Shown one piece after another: positions 45,510-58,034 of a stretch of DNA of 64,000 nucleotides. The notes beneath the pieces were generated by a model. It had not been told where the DNA came from. It worked only from the letters and a program-made list of their open reading frames with translations, and did not search any database. Each line of letters opens with the position of its first letter. The first letter of the stretch is position 1. The DNA is from Chlorocebus sabaeus (taxonomy: Eukaryota > Chordata > Mammalia > Primates > Cercopithecidae), in assembly GCF_047675955.1 (NCBI RefSeq), contig NC_132914.1, forward strand, positions 44,416,521 through 44,480,520. The letters run 5' to 3'. A program made the position numbers and the translations under genes.

Positions 45510-45645
45510 ATTCAGATGATGGCTACACTAAAACCCCAGACTTCATTACAGCACAATATATATATGTAAGAAATCTGCACTTGTACCCTGTAAATCTATT
45601 TTTAAAATTTATATTTTAAGGAAATGTTAAAAATAAAATAACAGT
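45510..45645 (+). mobile_element. L1 3' UTR fragment (L1M), sense
   Basis: 'gatggctacactaaaacccc', 'agacttcattacagcacaat' and 'gcacttgtaccctgtaaatc' are the terminal part of an old L1 3' UTR. Confidence 0.7.
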
Positions 45646-46113
45646 TAAGTATCTTTTGCCTTGGGGAAGGAGGAAAGAACAACAGTTATCAGCTCGTATA
45701 TGGGGAACTATTTAAACTATATGTAACAAAAAATGATTCATGGGAAGAGTAAACTGGACCACCTAGAGACCCTATTCTCCTGTCCACTAAGAGACTACAA
45801 GCCTCATGCTTACTGTGCATTTGGCCCCTGTAGCTGCCTCTACTAGTGAAGGCACACCAGGATCCCACTGTAATCACTGGACTTATTTCAAAGACACAGC
45901 TACAAATTTCACCGCCCCAAATCAACAGAATATGCATTCTTCACAGTGCCACATGGCACTTATTCTAAAATCAACCACATAATTGGAAGTAAAACACTCC
46001 TCAGCAAATGCAAAAGAACTGAAATCATAACAAACAATCTCTCAAAACATAGTGTAATCAAATTAGAATCCAGAATTAAGAAACTCATTCAAAACCACAC
46101 AACTACATAGAAA

Positions 46114-46497
46114 TTGAACAACCTGCTCCTGAATAACTACTGGGTAAGTAATGAAATTAAGGCAGAAATAATGAAGTTCTTTGAAAGCAATGAGAATGAA
46201 GAGACAATGTACCAGAATCTCTGGGACACAGCTAAAGCAGTGCTAAGAGGGAAATTTACAGCACTGAATGCCCACATAAGAAAGGTAGAGAGATCTCAAA
46301 TCAACACCCTAACATCACAATTAAAAGAGCTAGAGAGGCAATGGCAAATCAATCCAAAAGCTAGCAGAAGACAAGAAATTACTAAGATCAGAGCAGAATT
46401 GAAGGAGATAGAGACACGAAAAACCCTTGAAAAAATCAGTGAATCCAGGAGCTGGTCTTTTGAAAAAATTAACAAAATAGATAGTGAGCGAGAATAA
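46114..46497 (+). pseudogene. L1 ORF2 remnant: linker between endonuclease and RT
   Basis: An open frame of 127 codons: NNLLLNNYWVSNEIKAEIMK at the start and ELKEIETRKTLEKISESRSW near the end are typical of the L1 ORF2 segment before the RT domain. It stops at a TAA just after 'gagcgagaa'. L1 ORF2 protein normally nicks the target and reverse-transcribes L1 RNA in place. Confidence 0.9.
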
Positions 46498-47077
46498 TAA
46501 AAAAGAAAACAGAAAAATCAAGTAGACACAATAAAAAATGATAAAGGGGATATTGCCACTGAACCCACAGAAATAAGAACTACCATCAGGGAATACTATA
46601 AACAAACACCTCTATGGAAATAAACTAGAGAATCTAGAAGAAATGGATAAGTTCCTGGACACATAAACCGTCCTAAGACTAAACCAGGAAGAACTCGAAT
46701 CTCTGAATAGACCAATAACAAGTTCTGAAATTGAGGCAGTAATTAACGGCCTACCAGCCAAAAAAAAAAAAAAAAAAAAGCCCAGGACCAGAGGGATTCA
46801 CAGCCAAATTCTACCAGAGTTACAAAGAGAAACTAGTACCATTACTTCTGAAATTATTCCAAACAATTGAAAAGGAGGGACTCCTCTGTAACTCATTTTA
46901 TGAAGCCAGCATCATCCTGATACCAAAATCGGTAGAGACAGAACAAAAAAATAAAGCTTCAGGCCTATATCCCTGATGAACATTGATGTGAAAATTCTCA
47001 ATGAAATACTGGCAAACTGAATCCAGCAGCATATCAAAAAACTTATCCACCACAATCAACTCAGCTTCACCCCTGGG

Positions 47078-47516
47078 ATGCAAAGTTGGTTCAACATATG
47101 CAAATCAATAAACTTAATCCATCAAATAAACAGAACCAATGACAAAAAATACATGATTATCTCAATAGATGCAGAAAAGACCTTTGATAAGATTCAAAAT
47201 CCATTCATATTGAAAACCATAAATAAACTAGATATCGATGGAACATATGTCAAGATAATAAGAGCTATTTATGAAAAACCCACAGAATATCATATTGGAT
47301 GGGCAAAAGCCGGAAGCATTCCCTTTGAAAACTGGTACAAGACAAGGATGCACTCTCTCACCACTCCTATTCAACACAGTATTGGAAGATCTGGCCAGGG
47401 CAATCAGGCAAGAGAAAGAAATAAAAGGTATTCAAATAGAAAAAGAGATAGTCAAATTGTCTCTGCTTGCAGATGACATCATTTTATACTTAGAAAAACA
47501 CATCATCTCAGCCTAA
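47078..47516 (+). pseudogene. L1 ORF2 RT palm remnant, frameshifted
   Basis: Frame 47078-47476 has IISIDAEKTFDKIQ (RT motif A). Frame 47271-47516 has GTRQGCTLSPLLFN (motif B) and LLADDIILYLE (motif C; LADD where active L1 has FADD). A and B-C are in different frames, so a frameshift lies between them, before about 47330. The RT is dead. Confidence 0.9.
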
Positions 47517-48450
47517 AAACACCTTAAACTGTTAAGCAACTTCAGCAAAGTCTCAGGATACAAAATCAATGTGCAAAAATCACAAGCATTCCTTTACACC
47601 AACAATAGACAAGGAGAGAGCCAAATCATGAATGAACTCCCATTCACAATTGCTACAAAGAGAATTAAATACCTAGGAATATAGCTAACAAGGGATGTGA
47701 AGGACCTCTTCAAGGAGAACTACAAACCACTGCTCAAGGAAATAAGATAGGACATAAACAAATGGAAAAACATTCCATCCTCATTGATAGGAAGAATCAA
47801 TATTGTGAAAATGGCCATACTGCACAAAGAAATTTATAGAGTCAATGCTATTCCCATCAAGCTACCATTGTCATTCTTCACGTAATTTAAAAAAGACTTT
47901 AAATTTCATATGGAATCAAAGAAGGCCCCATATAGCCAAGACAATCTTAAGCAAAAAGAACAAAGCTGGAGCCATGATGCTACCTCACTTCAAACTATAC
48001 TAGAAAGCTACAGTAACCAAAACAGCAGGGTACTGGTACCAAAACAGACATATAAACCAAAGAAACAGAACAGCAACCTCAGAAATAACACCACACATCT
48101 ACAACTATCTGGTCTTTGACAAACCTGACACAAATAGGCAAAGGGGAAAGGATCTCCTATTCCATAAATAGTGCTGGGAAAACTGGCTAGCTGTATGCAG
48201 AAAACTGAAACTGGATCTGTTACTTACACCTTATACAAAAATTAACTCAAGATGGATTAAAGGCTTAAATGTAAAACCCAAAACCATAAAAACCCTAGAA
48301 GAAAACCTAGGCAATACCATTCAGGACATAGGCATGGGCAAACACTTCATGACCAAAATACCAAAAGCAACTGCAACAAAAGCCAAAATTGATGAATGAG
48401 ATCTAATCAAACTAAAGAGCTTCTATACAGGGAAAGAAACTATCATCAGA

Positions 48451-48669
48451 GTGAAGAGGCAACCTACAGAATGGGAAAAAAATTTTGCAATCTACCTATC
48501 TGACAAAGGTCTAATTTCCAGAATTTACAGGAACTTAGCAAATTTACAAGAAAAAAACAACCCCATCAAGAAGTGGGTAAAGGATATGAACAGACACTTC
48601 TTAAAAGAAGACAGTTATGTAGTCAACAAACATAGGGAGAAAAAAAAGCTCAACATCACTGATCATTAG
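48451..48669 (+). pseudogene. L1 ORF2 C-terminal remnant
   Basis: A 72-codon open frame with PTEWEKNFAIYLSDKGLISR and KKWVKDMNRHFLKED, typical of the C-terminal third of L1 ORF2 protein. It is bounded by stops. Confidence 0.85.
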
Positions 48670-49639
48670 AGAAATGCAAATCAAAACCACAATGAGATAC
48701 CATCTCACACCAGTCCAAATGGCAATTATTAAAAAGTCAAGAAACAGCAGATGCTGGTGAGGCTGTGGAGAAAAAGGAACACTTTTATACTGTTTGTGGG
48801 AATGTAAATTGGTTCAACCATATGGAAGACAGTGTGGCAATTACTCAGGGATCTAGAACCAGAAATACCATTTGACCCAGCAATCCTATGACTGGGTATA
48901 TATCCAAAGGAATATAAATCATTTTACTATAAAGACACATGCACACATGTGTTTATTGCAGCACTACTTACAGTAGCAAAGTCATGGAACCAAGCCAAAT
49001 CCCCATCACTGAGAGACTGGATAAAGAAAATGTGGTACATATACACCATGGAATACTTTGAAGTCATAAAAAGGAATGTGATCACGTCTTTTGCAGGGAC
49101 ATGGATGAAGCTGGAAGCCATCATCCTCAGCAAACTAACACAGGAACAGAAAACCAAACAGCGCATGTTCTCACTCATAACTGGGAGTTGAACAATGAGA
49201 ACACATGGACACACGGAGCGGAACAACACCTACCAGGGCCTGTTGGGGAGTGGGGGACGAGGTGAGGGAATTTAGAGGATGTGTCGATAGGTGCAGCAAA
49301 CCACCATGGCACACGTAAACCTATGTAACAAACCTGCACATTCTGCACATGTATCCCAGAACTTAAAGTAAAATGAAAAAATAAAAAGAAAATAGAAACT
49401 ATTACTCACGAGCTCCCCCATCTTAGCAACAACAAGTCTATAACTACTCCTGCATCTGTACCCATCTTTTTCATCCTTCCTGCTAATGGACAAGTGTTTC
49501 CATGGTTATCAAAGGCAAGTATCTACTTGAATGCTCAGATGTCTTTTCCTTCTCCCCAAAAGACCTCAATCTACTGATTGTCACGATGTCCTGTCCCTGG
49601 CCCTCGTCTTTACCTTCCCTTTTATGTAAGTCCTTCCCA

Positions 49640-50735
49640 CATTAAGAAGAAGCTCTCGTTTCTCTCATCTTATTGATGTGTTATCAATAATCTCTCCCAG
49701 TGTGTAGACTGTCATTTCACTCTCTTTGTGGTATCTTTTGATGAGCAGAAGTTCTTAACTTTAATGTAATTCAGTTAATCTATCTTTTATGACTTATGTT
49801 CTTTGTACCATATTTACAAAATTCTTTCCTACCCTGAGGTCATAAAGACACACTCTTTTATTATCTTTTTAAAGTTTAATAATTGTGGCTTTCTCACTTA
49901 GATTTTAAATCAAGCTATGATTATTTTTATATGGCATGAGAAAGACATACAACTTTACTTTTGTCTAAAAGGATAACCAATTTCCAAGAACGATTTATTT
50001 TTTTAGAAAAATATTTATTTCCCCATGGATCTGCAGTATGACCCCACCCCATCTTGTTTCAACGTCCCATATATTGATGAGTGTGTTTTGGGAGTCTAAT
50101 TTGTTCTATTGGTCTATTTTTCTATGCCTGCACCAACACCTTATAGTTGTAATCAATTTAGCTTGATAATACCTTACATAAAGCATGTACAATTAGGGTG
50201 TCACTCTCACCCCTTTTTTCTTCAAAAGTGTCTTGGTTATTTTTGGTTCTTTGAATATATAAAATAAAAAAGAGCATCAATTTTCAAAGAAAAAAACCTG
50301 TTGGGGATACGATTACTATTTTATTGAATCAACTTAGGGGAAATTGACCTTTTTAGAATATTGCACTTTCTAATCTGGTCTGGCTTTCCATGTAATTAGA
50401 CTGCCTTTTTGTTCAGAAAAGTTTTGTATTTCTCCAGAAAGGTATTGCATGTCTCCTGTTATATTTATTATTAGGTACTTGTTTTAATGCTACTTTAAAT
50501 AATCTCTTTAATTTTATTTTTCAACTACTGCTGGCATGTGAGATGCATACTGATATTTATTTAATTTTTTTTCCAACCTCTCCTGCTAATTCTTCTAATT
50601 TATCAAAAAAATCTTTTTTTTTTTAGTTTTTATGCAGAAATATTATTTGCAAGTAATTTCAGTTTTGTTTCTTCCTTTCTAATCCTTTTAATTTTATCTT
50701 CTTATTTTTGCCTTCTTTGCATAAAGGCATACTAA
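49640..50735 (-). mobile_element. L1M (old L1) ORF2 part, antisense
   Basis: 'gtgtagactgtcatttcact', 'tttgatgagcagaagttctt' and 'tttttatatggcatgagaaa' are reversed ORF2 words of an L1MC/L1ME-age element. Strongly decayed; no frame survives. Confidence 0.75.
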
Positions 50736-51544
50736 TTATCAAATAAAGTGGGCTGTGTTGTAAGTAGATGTATTAAACAAATTCCACCTTTGTATGTATC
50801 AATTTGCAATAGTTCATTGGTAATAAGTGGAGAAGTAAATATGTGATGAATAATGTCCAAAAGAACTATTAAATGCCATGTTAATGAAGATATCTGTGAT
50901 GTTGCAATGCTATATCATCTTGATACCAGTAAATAAACTTTACAGAATTATCAAATTGTGCCTCATTAAAAATACCTTTTAAAGATTGCCCATTGGCAAA
51001 ATTTTGACTAACATATCTGATTACCCTGAGGTAGCAAGCAAAGTTTTGATGTTAGTAACATCATTTTATACAATACATTTGTGAACAGGCATTTGTACAG
51101 ACAGTATCTTTTAACTACTAAATCAAGCTTTGACAATTTAGTTTTCACAAAACATCTTCCATAATAGTTTATTTATGTTCTAAATTCTAGTTATATTTTT
51201 CCTAGTGCTTACTTTGTAAGTTTATTTGGTTTTATAGTGGTATAAGAACAATAATTATACTGTCATTATACCCAGTGTTGTTACACATTTAAGTAACTAT
51301 AATTCAAGTAGTTTAAATAAATCCTGGAAATCTGTGGATGTTTTTCCTTTGAGATCATCTGTTATTTTATTACTTATATTTGAGAAATTCTGTTCTTATA
51401 AGCTAGGAAACTACTTGGTTCCACTTTGGAGAATCCTGGTTTTCCTGGTCTTCCTAAATGTGGGAAAAAAAATTTCCAGTTACCTTCTTACATTGGGTGG
51501 AGATATTTCACTACATCATTTTCCACCCTGTAAGGGCTCCTGAG
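50736..51544. other. No recognised feature
   Basis: AT-rich unique-looking sequence. Confidence 0.45.
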
Positions 51545-51944
51545 TGAACTTTTTAAAATGGCCATCTGATCCTAACCTTTGACTACTTAAAAGTATTCAG
51601 TAATTTTCCTTTACTTTTAATATAAAATTCAAAATTTTTAACATGACTCAGAATACTCTATAATTTGATTCCTCCCTACCTCTCTAAATTCATTTTTGCA
51701 AACTATTTCTCTCCCAGTTGACTTTATCTCAATAAGTGAAAAACTTTGTTCTTTCAATTTCTCAAACCAAAAGTCTTGGAGTCACCCTTTCCTCCTCCCA
51801 GTCATACACCACATTAGCAAATTTTTCAGGTTCTACCTTCAAAATATGTATGAAATAGGACCACTCTTTATTGCCATACCATTATCTTGTCCATGCCACC
51901 ATATTTGTTAGAATTTTGCAATAATTTCTTAATTAATGCCCTTA
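51545..51944 (+). mobile_element. L2 LINE part, sense
   Basis: 'ctttttaaaatggccatctg', 'atcctaacctttgactactt' and 'ataaaattcaaaatttttaa' match L2 (gatctttttaaaatgcaaat ... aaaatccaaactccttacca). Confidence 0.6.
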
Positions 51945-52537
51945 CTCCTGTATTTGTTTTCTGTTGCCATTGTAACAAATTGTCACAAACTCAGCAACTT
52001 AAAATAGCACTAATTATTATCTCACAATTCCATACCAGTCCAATAGGCTTGGCTGACTTTCTGCTCTGGATCTCACAAAGTTAAGTGTCAAGACAGGATT
52101 GTGTTTCTTTCTGGAGGTTTGAGGGATGAATCCATTTCCAAGCTCATTCAAGTTGTTGGCAGAATTCAGCTCCACCAGAATATAAGATAGAAGTCCTCAG
52201 TTCCTTGTTGGCTGTTTGCTGGGGGTTGTTCGAAACTTCTAAAGAAGACTTCAGCTCATTGGCCCTCTTTTTTCTCAAATCTCTCTGACCTTCCCTTTGC
52301 CTTATCTCTCCCCTGCCTTTCTCTTGTTCTGCCTCTCTTTTTCTTTTTCCGGACAGAGAAATTTCTCCATCTTCAAGGGCCCAAGTGATTAGATTGGTCC
52401 TATCCAGACAATTCAGGATAGTTCCCTATTTTAACGTCAGCTAATTGATAACTTTAATTCCAGGAGGACCTACATTCGTGTTTGAATAACCAAGGTACGG
52501 AAATCGTGGGGGAGGGAATTCTTCCTACCACAGCACT
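51945..52537 (-). mobile_element. MLT1-type LTR, antisense
   Basis: 'tgtttgttttctgttgccat'-like start, 'aaattgtcacaaactcagca', 'ggcccaagtgattagattgg' and the end 'ttcttcctaccacagc' give the complete MLT1 LTR in reverse. It is inserted between L2 segments. Confidence 0.85.
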
Positions 52538-52539
52538 CC

Positions 52540-53015
52540 TCTAATTATTTTCACCACAGCAACTGCAATGGTCTTTAAAGAATATTAATGCTTGTTTCTG
52601 TCACTTTTCTGCTCAAAACCATCCAGGGACTTCCCATCTCATTCAGAGTAAGAAACAAAACCCTCAGGAAGGTCTATAAAGTCTTACATAGGATGTGGTG
52701 TGCTCTCTCTCTCTCCTCCCCCCCCCCCACACACACATACACACACAATACCCTCAATACGTGTCTGATTTTATTTCCCCTCACTCCTTACTCATCTCCA
52801 GCCACGCTCGTCTCTGCTTCTCCTCAAACTTGCAAGCCATTCAGTGCCTCAGGTCTTTGCACTTACACATATCCTCATGGCTCTTCTCTTTGCCTCCTTC
52901 TATGCCTCTGCTCAGAAGTTACTTTATCAGTGAGGCCAAGCTCTTTGCTCCCTATATGTATTTCCTCACCCCATACATCCTTTTTGTCTCTGCAGACCCT
53001 TAAAAACCATCTGAA
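52540..53015 (+). mobile_element. L2 LINE 3' part, sense
   Basis: 'tttctgctcaaaaccatcca', 'gggacttcccatctcattca', 'cctcaggtctttgcacttac' and 'cagaagttactttatcagtg' follow L2. A 147-codon frame here (52588-53031) is the L2 plus a CT/C/CA repeat and is not a gene. Confidence 0.75.
52700..52747 (+). repeat. (CT)n, (C)n, (CA)n low-complexity tract
   Basis: A CT run, then 12-13 C, then ACAC repeats inside the L2. Confidence 0.9.
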
Positions 53016-54104
53016 TATTCTACTTGTTTAGGTGATGCTTGTTTAGGTGATGCTTGTTTGAGTAAAACCAGACCAGAAAAATGTTTTAAGTCCCAGTATT
53101 AGTTAAATGTTATCTTCATAAGCAAGATAAAAACCACTGAGCCTATAATCTATTTCTAGGTGGATTTAGGAGAAAATAATCCTATGGGAAGTAAACTTCT
53201 GCTCCCAATGCAATAGTTCTGGGGCAGATACACCACTAATGAGGAGGTCCTACTCTGATGAATACATGTGCGGTGAGACCTGAGCCCTGGAGAGGTTGGG
53301 GTTGCCATTGAATCTAGCTCGCTGCTTCAGATGATGCTTTGAAGCTGCCTTATTCCCTCTTCTCCTCTCTCTGGACAAGAGGGCAGGAGTGGAGATTCAG
53401 CGTCAGTCAAGCCTTGTTGCAAGAAGATGCTCTAATCCTACAGTTGTCCCAACCACAGCCAGGTCAAGGGAGACTGGACTCTGAGAATATACTACCTTAG
53501 AGCTAAAAAGCAGGCTATATGGGGGAGAGGGTAGCTATTTAGTCTTCTTTCTAAGTTTTTTTTATTGTTCACTGTTCCCTTTGAGTAGGCCCTTCTTCCT
53601 TTTGTAAGGGCCCCTCACAGAGAGCTCAAGTTGAGCTGACAATGTGAGTGGATTTCAATGATCATGTTTAACACCTCTCAGCTAATGAAGAAGACATACA
53701 GATCAAATTGTACAAAAATTAAAGGAAATAACTAGTGACATTTGTGAAGATACTTTTCTGCTTACAACATTATAGAAGCTGTATAAATGATTCTACTAGT
53801 TTTTTAGAGTCTATTCCACAAACCAGAAACCATCCAGTAAGCTAGAGATAAGCAGCACTCATAAAGAGCCTACCTCTAGATAAGAATGATTAGTTTCACA
53901 GAAAGAAAAATAAAAATGTATTTGTTCAATTCATACATTCAACAGACATTTAAAGTGATCAACATTTGACTTTTGTTAATGGTCCAAAAGAGAATGTTGA
54001 ATTGAACAACCTCCCTCTGTGTGTTCCCCAGGCTTTGTGGATTTCCACAATGCTGTGAGCAATTACACATCCCAGTCAAAGCCAAGGAGACAAAGCCACT
54101 GTGT
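53016..54104. other. No recognised feature
   Basis: Unique-looking sequence. A 13-bp direct repeat 'aggtgatgcttgttt' occurs twice at about 53031-53060. Confidence 0.45.
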
Positions 54105-54220
54105 GGTGAGGGCTAATGATTTGCCATAGGACTTTAGATGTGGTTTTCTGGTCTATCTGGGCTCGATTTCCTCATCTCTAAGAGAAGATAAACATTTCTC
54201 ATTAAGGGTTTTGAGAAACA
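54105..54220 (+). mobile_element. MIR SINE fragment
   Basis: 'ctcgatttcctcatctctaa' followed by 'gagaagataaacatttctca' is the MIR core (tttcctcatctgtaaaatgg). Confidence 0.6.
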
Positions 54221-54439
54221 ATTGATGAGCTACTTATAAAAAACTTTGCCAAAATGTGATGCCACACCAGGGCTCAACAATAAAGGCCGCTTTATAGTTA
54301 CGGAATGTTTTGAAGGCTGATCAGAGAGGGTGTGGATGATGTCAATTAGGGAGCTAACGTTCTGTTTAGATTTTGTTTTCTTTTCTTGTGGTGCTGTGAG
54401 GAGGGCTGCACATCTCCAGAGTTAGTCACTTAGGTCTGG

Positions 54440-54888
54440 GCTTCCTGTGTGGTGGGCATTTTGACAGCAATGGAATGACAGAAATGAATAAATTGTTATT
54501 GACTTCAAGGAGCTTAGAAAATCGGGGAGGCAGAAAAACGGACACTCTCAATTCGCTGCGGCAAATGCTTCCAGAATGTAGATGTTAGTGCTATGGAATA
54601 CAAAAGAGAACCATAGTAAAGCAGCTAAATCTGAAAGAATCTGTACAGGGAGAAATGGATAGAAAAAAATGGTCCCAGGATTGTAGAGAGATGTTCCCAT
54701 CTGGCTGAAGTGCAGAGGGCACAAGGAGGAGCAGCGGCCGAAGTGGAAGGCTTATCCACGTTACGGGTTTCTACCTAAGCTTTACCCTAATGGCAGTGGG
54801 AAACCATTGAAAGGTTTGAGATAGGAAAGCAACATAGTTAGATTTGTGTTTTAAAAGACCACCCTATAAAGCTGTTCTAAAAGGTCAC
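54440..54888 (-). mobile_element. L2 LINE, antisense, part 1
   Basis: 'cttcaaggagcttagaaaat', 'atggcagtgggaaaccattg' and 'ttagatttgtgttttaaaag' are the reversed L2 3' body. It is interrupted by an L1M at 54888 and resumes at 56216. Confidence 0.65.
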
Positions 54889-56215
54889 GGTGTTATTTAT
54901 ATTTCACCACACTATCTTTTAAAAAGTCACTATGAAAAATTTTTTTCATAAAAGAAAACACTTGACAAATAGGATCTCATCAAAATAGAAACCTTTTGCT
55001 CTGTGAAAGTTCATGTTCAGGGGATGAAAAGACAAGCTACGGAGTGGGAGAAAATATTTGCAAACTTCATACCCAACAGAGGATTAGTATGTGGAATATA
55101 CAATAAACTCTCAAAACTTAACAGTAAAAACAAAAAAATATTAAATTAGAAAATGGACAAAAGACGTGAACAGCTATTTCACCAAGGAGGATTACAGATG
55201 GCAAATATGCACATGAAAAGATGTTCAATATCATTTTCCATCAAGGAAATGTAAACTAAGCCCACAGGGAGATATCACTACATACCTATCAGAATGGATG
55301 AAAGAGTAACACCACCAAATGCTGGTAAGGACATGAAGAAACTGGATCATCCATACTTTACTGTGGAATGTAAATGGTAGAGCTACTCTGAAAAACAGCT
55401 TAGTAGTTTCTTATAAAGCTAAATATGCAACTACATAACACTCAATAATTGCATTCTTGGATATTTACCCCCAGAGAAATGAAAACATACATTCACACAC
55501 CAAAAAAAAAAAAAAATAAAACAAAACAAAACAAAAAAAACTGTATAGGAATATTCACAGCAGCATTATTTATAAGCTAAAAATCAACATAAATCTAGAT
55601 GCCCTTGAACAGGAATGGTTGAACAAACTGTGGTACATACCACAGAATACTTCTCCACAATAAAAAGGAACCAACTATTGATGCACATGGCTTGGATCAG
55701 TCTCCAGGGAATAATGCTGCCTGAAAAAGCCAGTCCTAAAAGGTTGCATAGTGTATGATTCCATTTATATGACATTTTTGAAATGACAAAGTTCTTGCAA
55801 TGAAAAACAGATTAGTTGTTGCCAGGAGTTAGGGATGAGGAAGGTGGGGGCCATGCAGGAGGGAGGTAGTTATACTTGTAAGAGGACAAACTGAAGGATC
55901 CTTGCGGTATTGAAAGCTGACTGGTGGTGGGTATGTGAAACCACAGGTGATAAGACTGTATAACACTTACTACACTCACACATACATTCACAAATATACA
56001 CACTCACACATACACACATGCAAATGACTATAAGTAAAGCTGGGAAAATCTGATGAAAATAGGTGTGTCATGTCAATGTTAATAACATTATTAGACTATA
56101 GTTTTGCAAAATCTTCCCACTGGGGAAACTGGGGAAAGTATACAGGGAATCTTCTTGTGTTACTTTTTACACTGCATGTGAATCTACAATTATTGCAATA
56201 AAAATTTCAGTGAAA
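54889..56215 (+). mobile_element. L1M 3' part, sense, with 10-bp target duplication
   Basis: ORF2 end and 3' UTR of an old L1 ('gaaaatggacaaaagacgtg', 'cagcagcattatttataagc', 'ttgcaataaaaatttcagtg'). Flanked by AAAAGGTCAC at 54879-54888 and 56216-56225, an exact target duplication, which fixes both ends. An A/AAAAC-rich tract at 55501-55541 interrupts it. Confidence 0.9.
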
Positions 56216-56258
56216 AAAAGGTCACTCTGACTGTCATGTAGAGACGGGATCGAAGGCA
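56216..56258 (-). mobile_element. L2 LINE, antisense, part 2
   Basis: 'aaggtcactctgactgtcat' continues the L2 interrupted at 54888 (aaggatcactctggctgctg in reverse L2). Confidence 0.55.
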
Positions 56259-56259
56259 G

Positions 56260-56435
56260 TGGTTCTCACACTTAAGTGCTTGGAGGGCTTGTTAACCAGA
56301 GATCACTGCGCTTTACCTCCAGAATTGCTTATTCAGCTGGTCTGGGTGGGACCTGGGAATTTGCCTGTCTTGCAAGTTCCCAGGTGATGCAGATACTTCT
56401 GGCTGGGGAACCATTCTTTGAGATCCACTAAATTA
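56260..56435 (+). mobile_element. MER5/MER3-like hAT-Charlie element
   Basis: Begins 'cagtggttctcacacttaag', has 'tgggtgggacctgggaattt' and 'agttcccaggtgatgcagat', and ends 'tctttgagatccacta', the symmetric layout of a short hAT transposon. Confidence 0.75.
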
Positions 56436-56577
56436 GAGTCATTGTAGCTTTCCCTTGACTTCTATTTAATTCAAAGGGGAAAACAGAGCATCTACTTGTT
56501 CCTTGGTGTTTCTTACACAAAGTCTTTAAAGACTGCCCATGGCTTTGTCTTTTAGGACAGCCTTGAAGTATCTGGTT

Positions 56578-56765
56578 AGAGCAGTAGTTCTCAGAGTGTA
56601 GCCCTCAGGCAGGTGGCATCAGCAACACTAGAGAACTTGCTAGAAATATACATTTTGGGGCTCCACCTTAGACTTGGTGAATAAGAAGCTGTCAGGTTGG
56701 GGCCCCAGCAATCTCTGTTTAAGATTCTGATGCATGCTAAATTTTAAGGACGATTACATTAGAGG
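56578..56765 (+). mobile_element. MER5A-like hAT-Charlie element
   Basis: 'cagtagttctcagagtgtag', 'catcagcaacactagagaac', 'ggggccccagcaatctctgt' and 'gattctgatgcatgctaaat' match MER5A throughout. Confidence 0.85.
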
Positions 56766-57687
56766 AAGACAGGAAGACGTTAGGAAGCCAGTTAGGACCT
56801 TTTTATTTTATTTACAGTATTAACAAGTAGGTGGGTCCTCCCAGGGGCGTCTAATTTTGAAACAGGATGTAGCAAAGGAAAAACTGAGGTGAGGTCTCCA
56901 CAGGGTAGCGATTATTGACTTCTAGTCTCTAACCTGCAGATGCAGATGGCAACACTAACTTATCTCCACAGCAGGAGCTGTTCTAATTAACCAATAAAGA
57001 TATTAGAAAGCACATAGGAAGAAGAAAGCCCAAGATTAACACTAAGTGGCAATTAGTGGTATTAGGCAATGCCTATTATCTGCTCATAAACATATCAACA
57101 CGTTGATCTTAAAAGAAAACGAAACTAGACAGTGTTCGTGAACCACCAGGCTTTCAGGGGCATCTTATTTATACAAGTCACAGGATCAATTGACCCTTGA
57201 ACAATTATACTTCAAATTGATGAATTCTACCATCCCAGAATTTAATCTTTCAACTGCCTATTGAACCCCTACTCTGTTTTTTTCATCATGCCACTGTGAG
57301 GTTTCTGGAAGTTGAGAGCGGTATCTAATTTCTTGGCCCCCTTCTATTCCTAGCTGTGATTTTAGATGCTGCTGTCAAAATTCAGAAGAAGTAAGTCACT
57401 GGGGACCACAGCTCAGGGTGCTGAGTGTATGTGTTTAATACCAATTCCACGCACATGAGTCATCCCAGCTCTATTTGTGGAAAGGGGAAGAAGATTGCCA
57501 GATAATCTTCAGCACTTGCCTTGGCTTCATAGTTATCTAAGAGGATGTTAAATTGGAAAAATTCTACTCATTTATTGCTCTGCTTGCAAATTAGCCAGTA
57601 AAATGTCAAAAATTATAATACTGTTTTTTTTAAAAAAAAAAAAAACACAGTGTTAGGAGAACATTGGTAGCTCTTAAAAACTCTCCT
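56766..57687. other. No recognised feature
   Basis: Unique-looking sequence up to the AluS target site. Confidence 0.45.
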
Positions 57688-57989
57688 GGCAGTGCACAGT
57701 GGCTCACATCTGTAATCCCAGCACTTTGGGAGGCTGAGGTGGGCAGATCACTTGAGGTCAGGAGTTTGAGACCAGCCTGGCCAACATGGTGAAACCCCGT
57801 CTCCACTAAAATACAAAAAGTAGCTGGGCGTGGTGGTGCGCACCTGTAATCCCAGCTACTCGGGAGGCTGAGGCAGGAGAATTGCTCGAACTTGGGAAGT
57901 AGAGGTTGCAGTGAGCTGAGATCATACCACTGCACACCAGCCTGGGCAACAGAATGAGACTCCGTCTCCAGGAAAAGAAGAAGAAAAGG
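57688..57989 (+). mobile_element. AluS, full length, sense
   Basis: A complete Alu flanked by AAAACTCTCCT (57677-57687) and AAAATTCTCCT (57990-58000), a duplication with one difference. Private changes 'gaacttgggaagtagagg' and 'cactgcacaccagcctgg' recur in the copy at 59931-60159. Confidence 0.93.
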
Positions 57990-58034
57990 AAAATTCTCCT
58001 AAGGCTTTCTGAAATTCTCACCAACTTCTGACTT
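57815..58034 (+). repeat. Direct local duplication, copy A
   Basis: The right arm of the AluS plus about 45 bases of unique flank ('gaaattctcaccaacttctg'). It recurs at 59931-60159 with roughly 10% difference. Confidence 0.9.

Larger units (their letters stand above)
45915..49377 (+). mobile_element. 5'-truncated primate L1 (L1PA-like), sense
   Basis: Starts within the ORF2 endonuclease region ('atcaacagaatatgcattct') and runs through RT and the C-terminal part to the 3' UTR ('cctgttggggagtgggggac', 'gtatcccagaacttaaagta'). It lacks the 5' UTR, ORF1 and the first part of ORF2. ORF2 is broken by stops and frameshifts, so it cannot move by itself. A 20-A run at 46760-46779 has expanded inside ORF2. 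Confidence 0.95.

Noticed and set aside
45915..49377. A possibly active L1
   Set aside because: It lacks the 5' UTR, ORF1 and the endonuclease start, and ORF2 has stops, a frameshift in RT and LADD in place of FADD.
52588..53031. 147-codon open frame on the plus strand
   Set aside because: It covers an L2 fragment and a CT/C/CA tract; the protein is low-complexity and has no domain.
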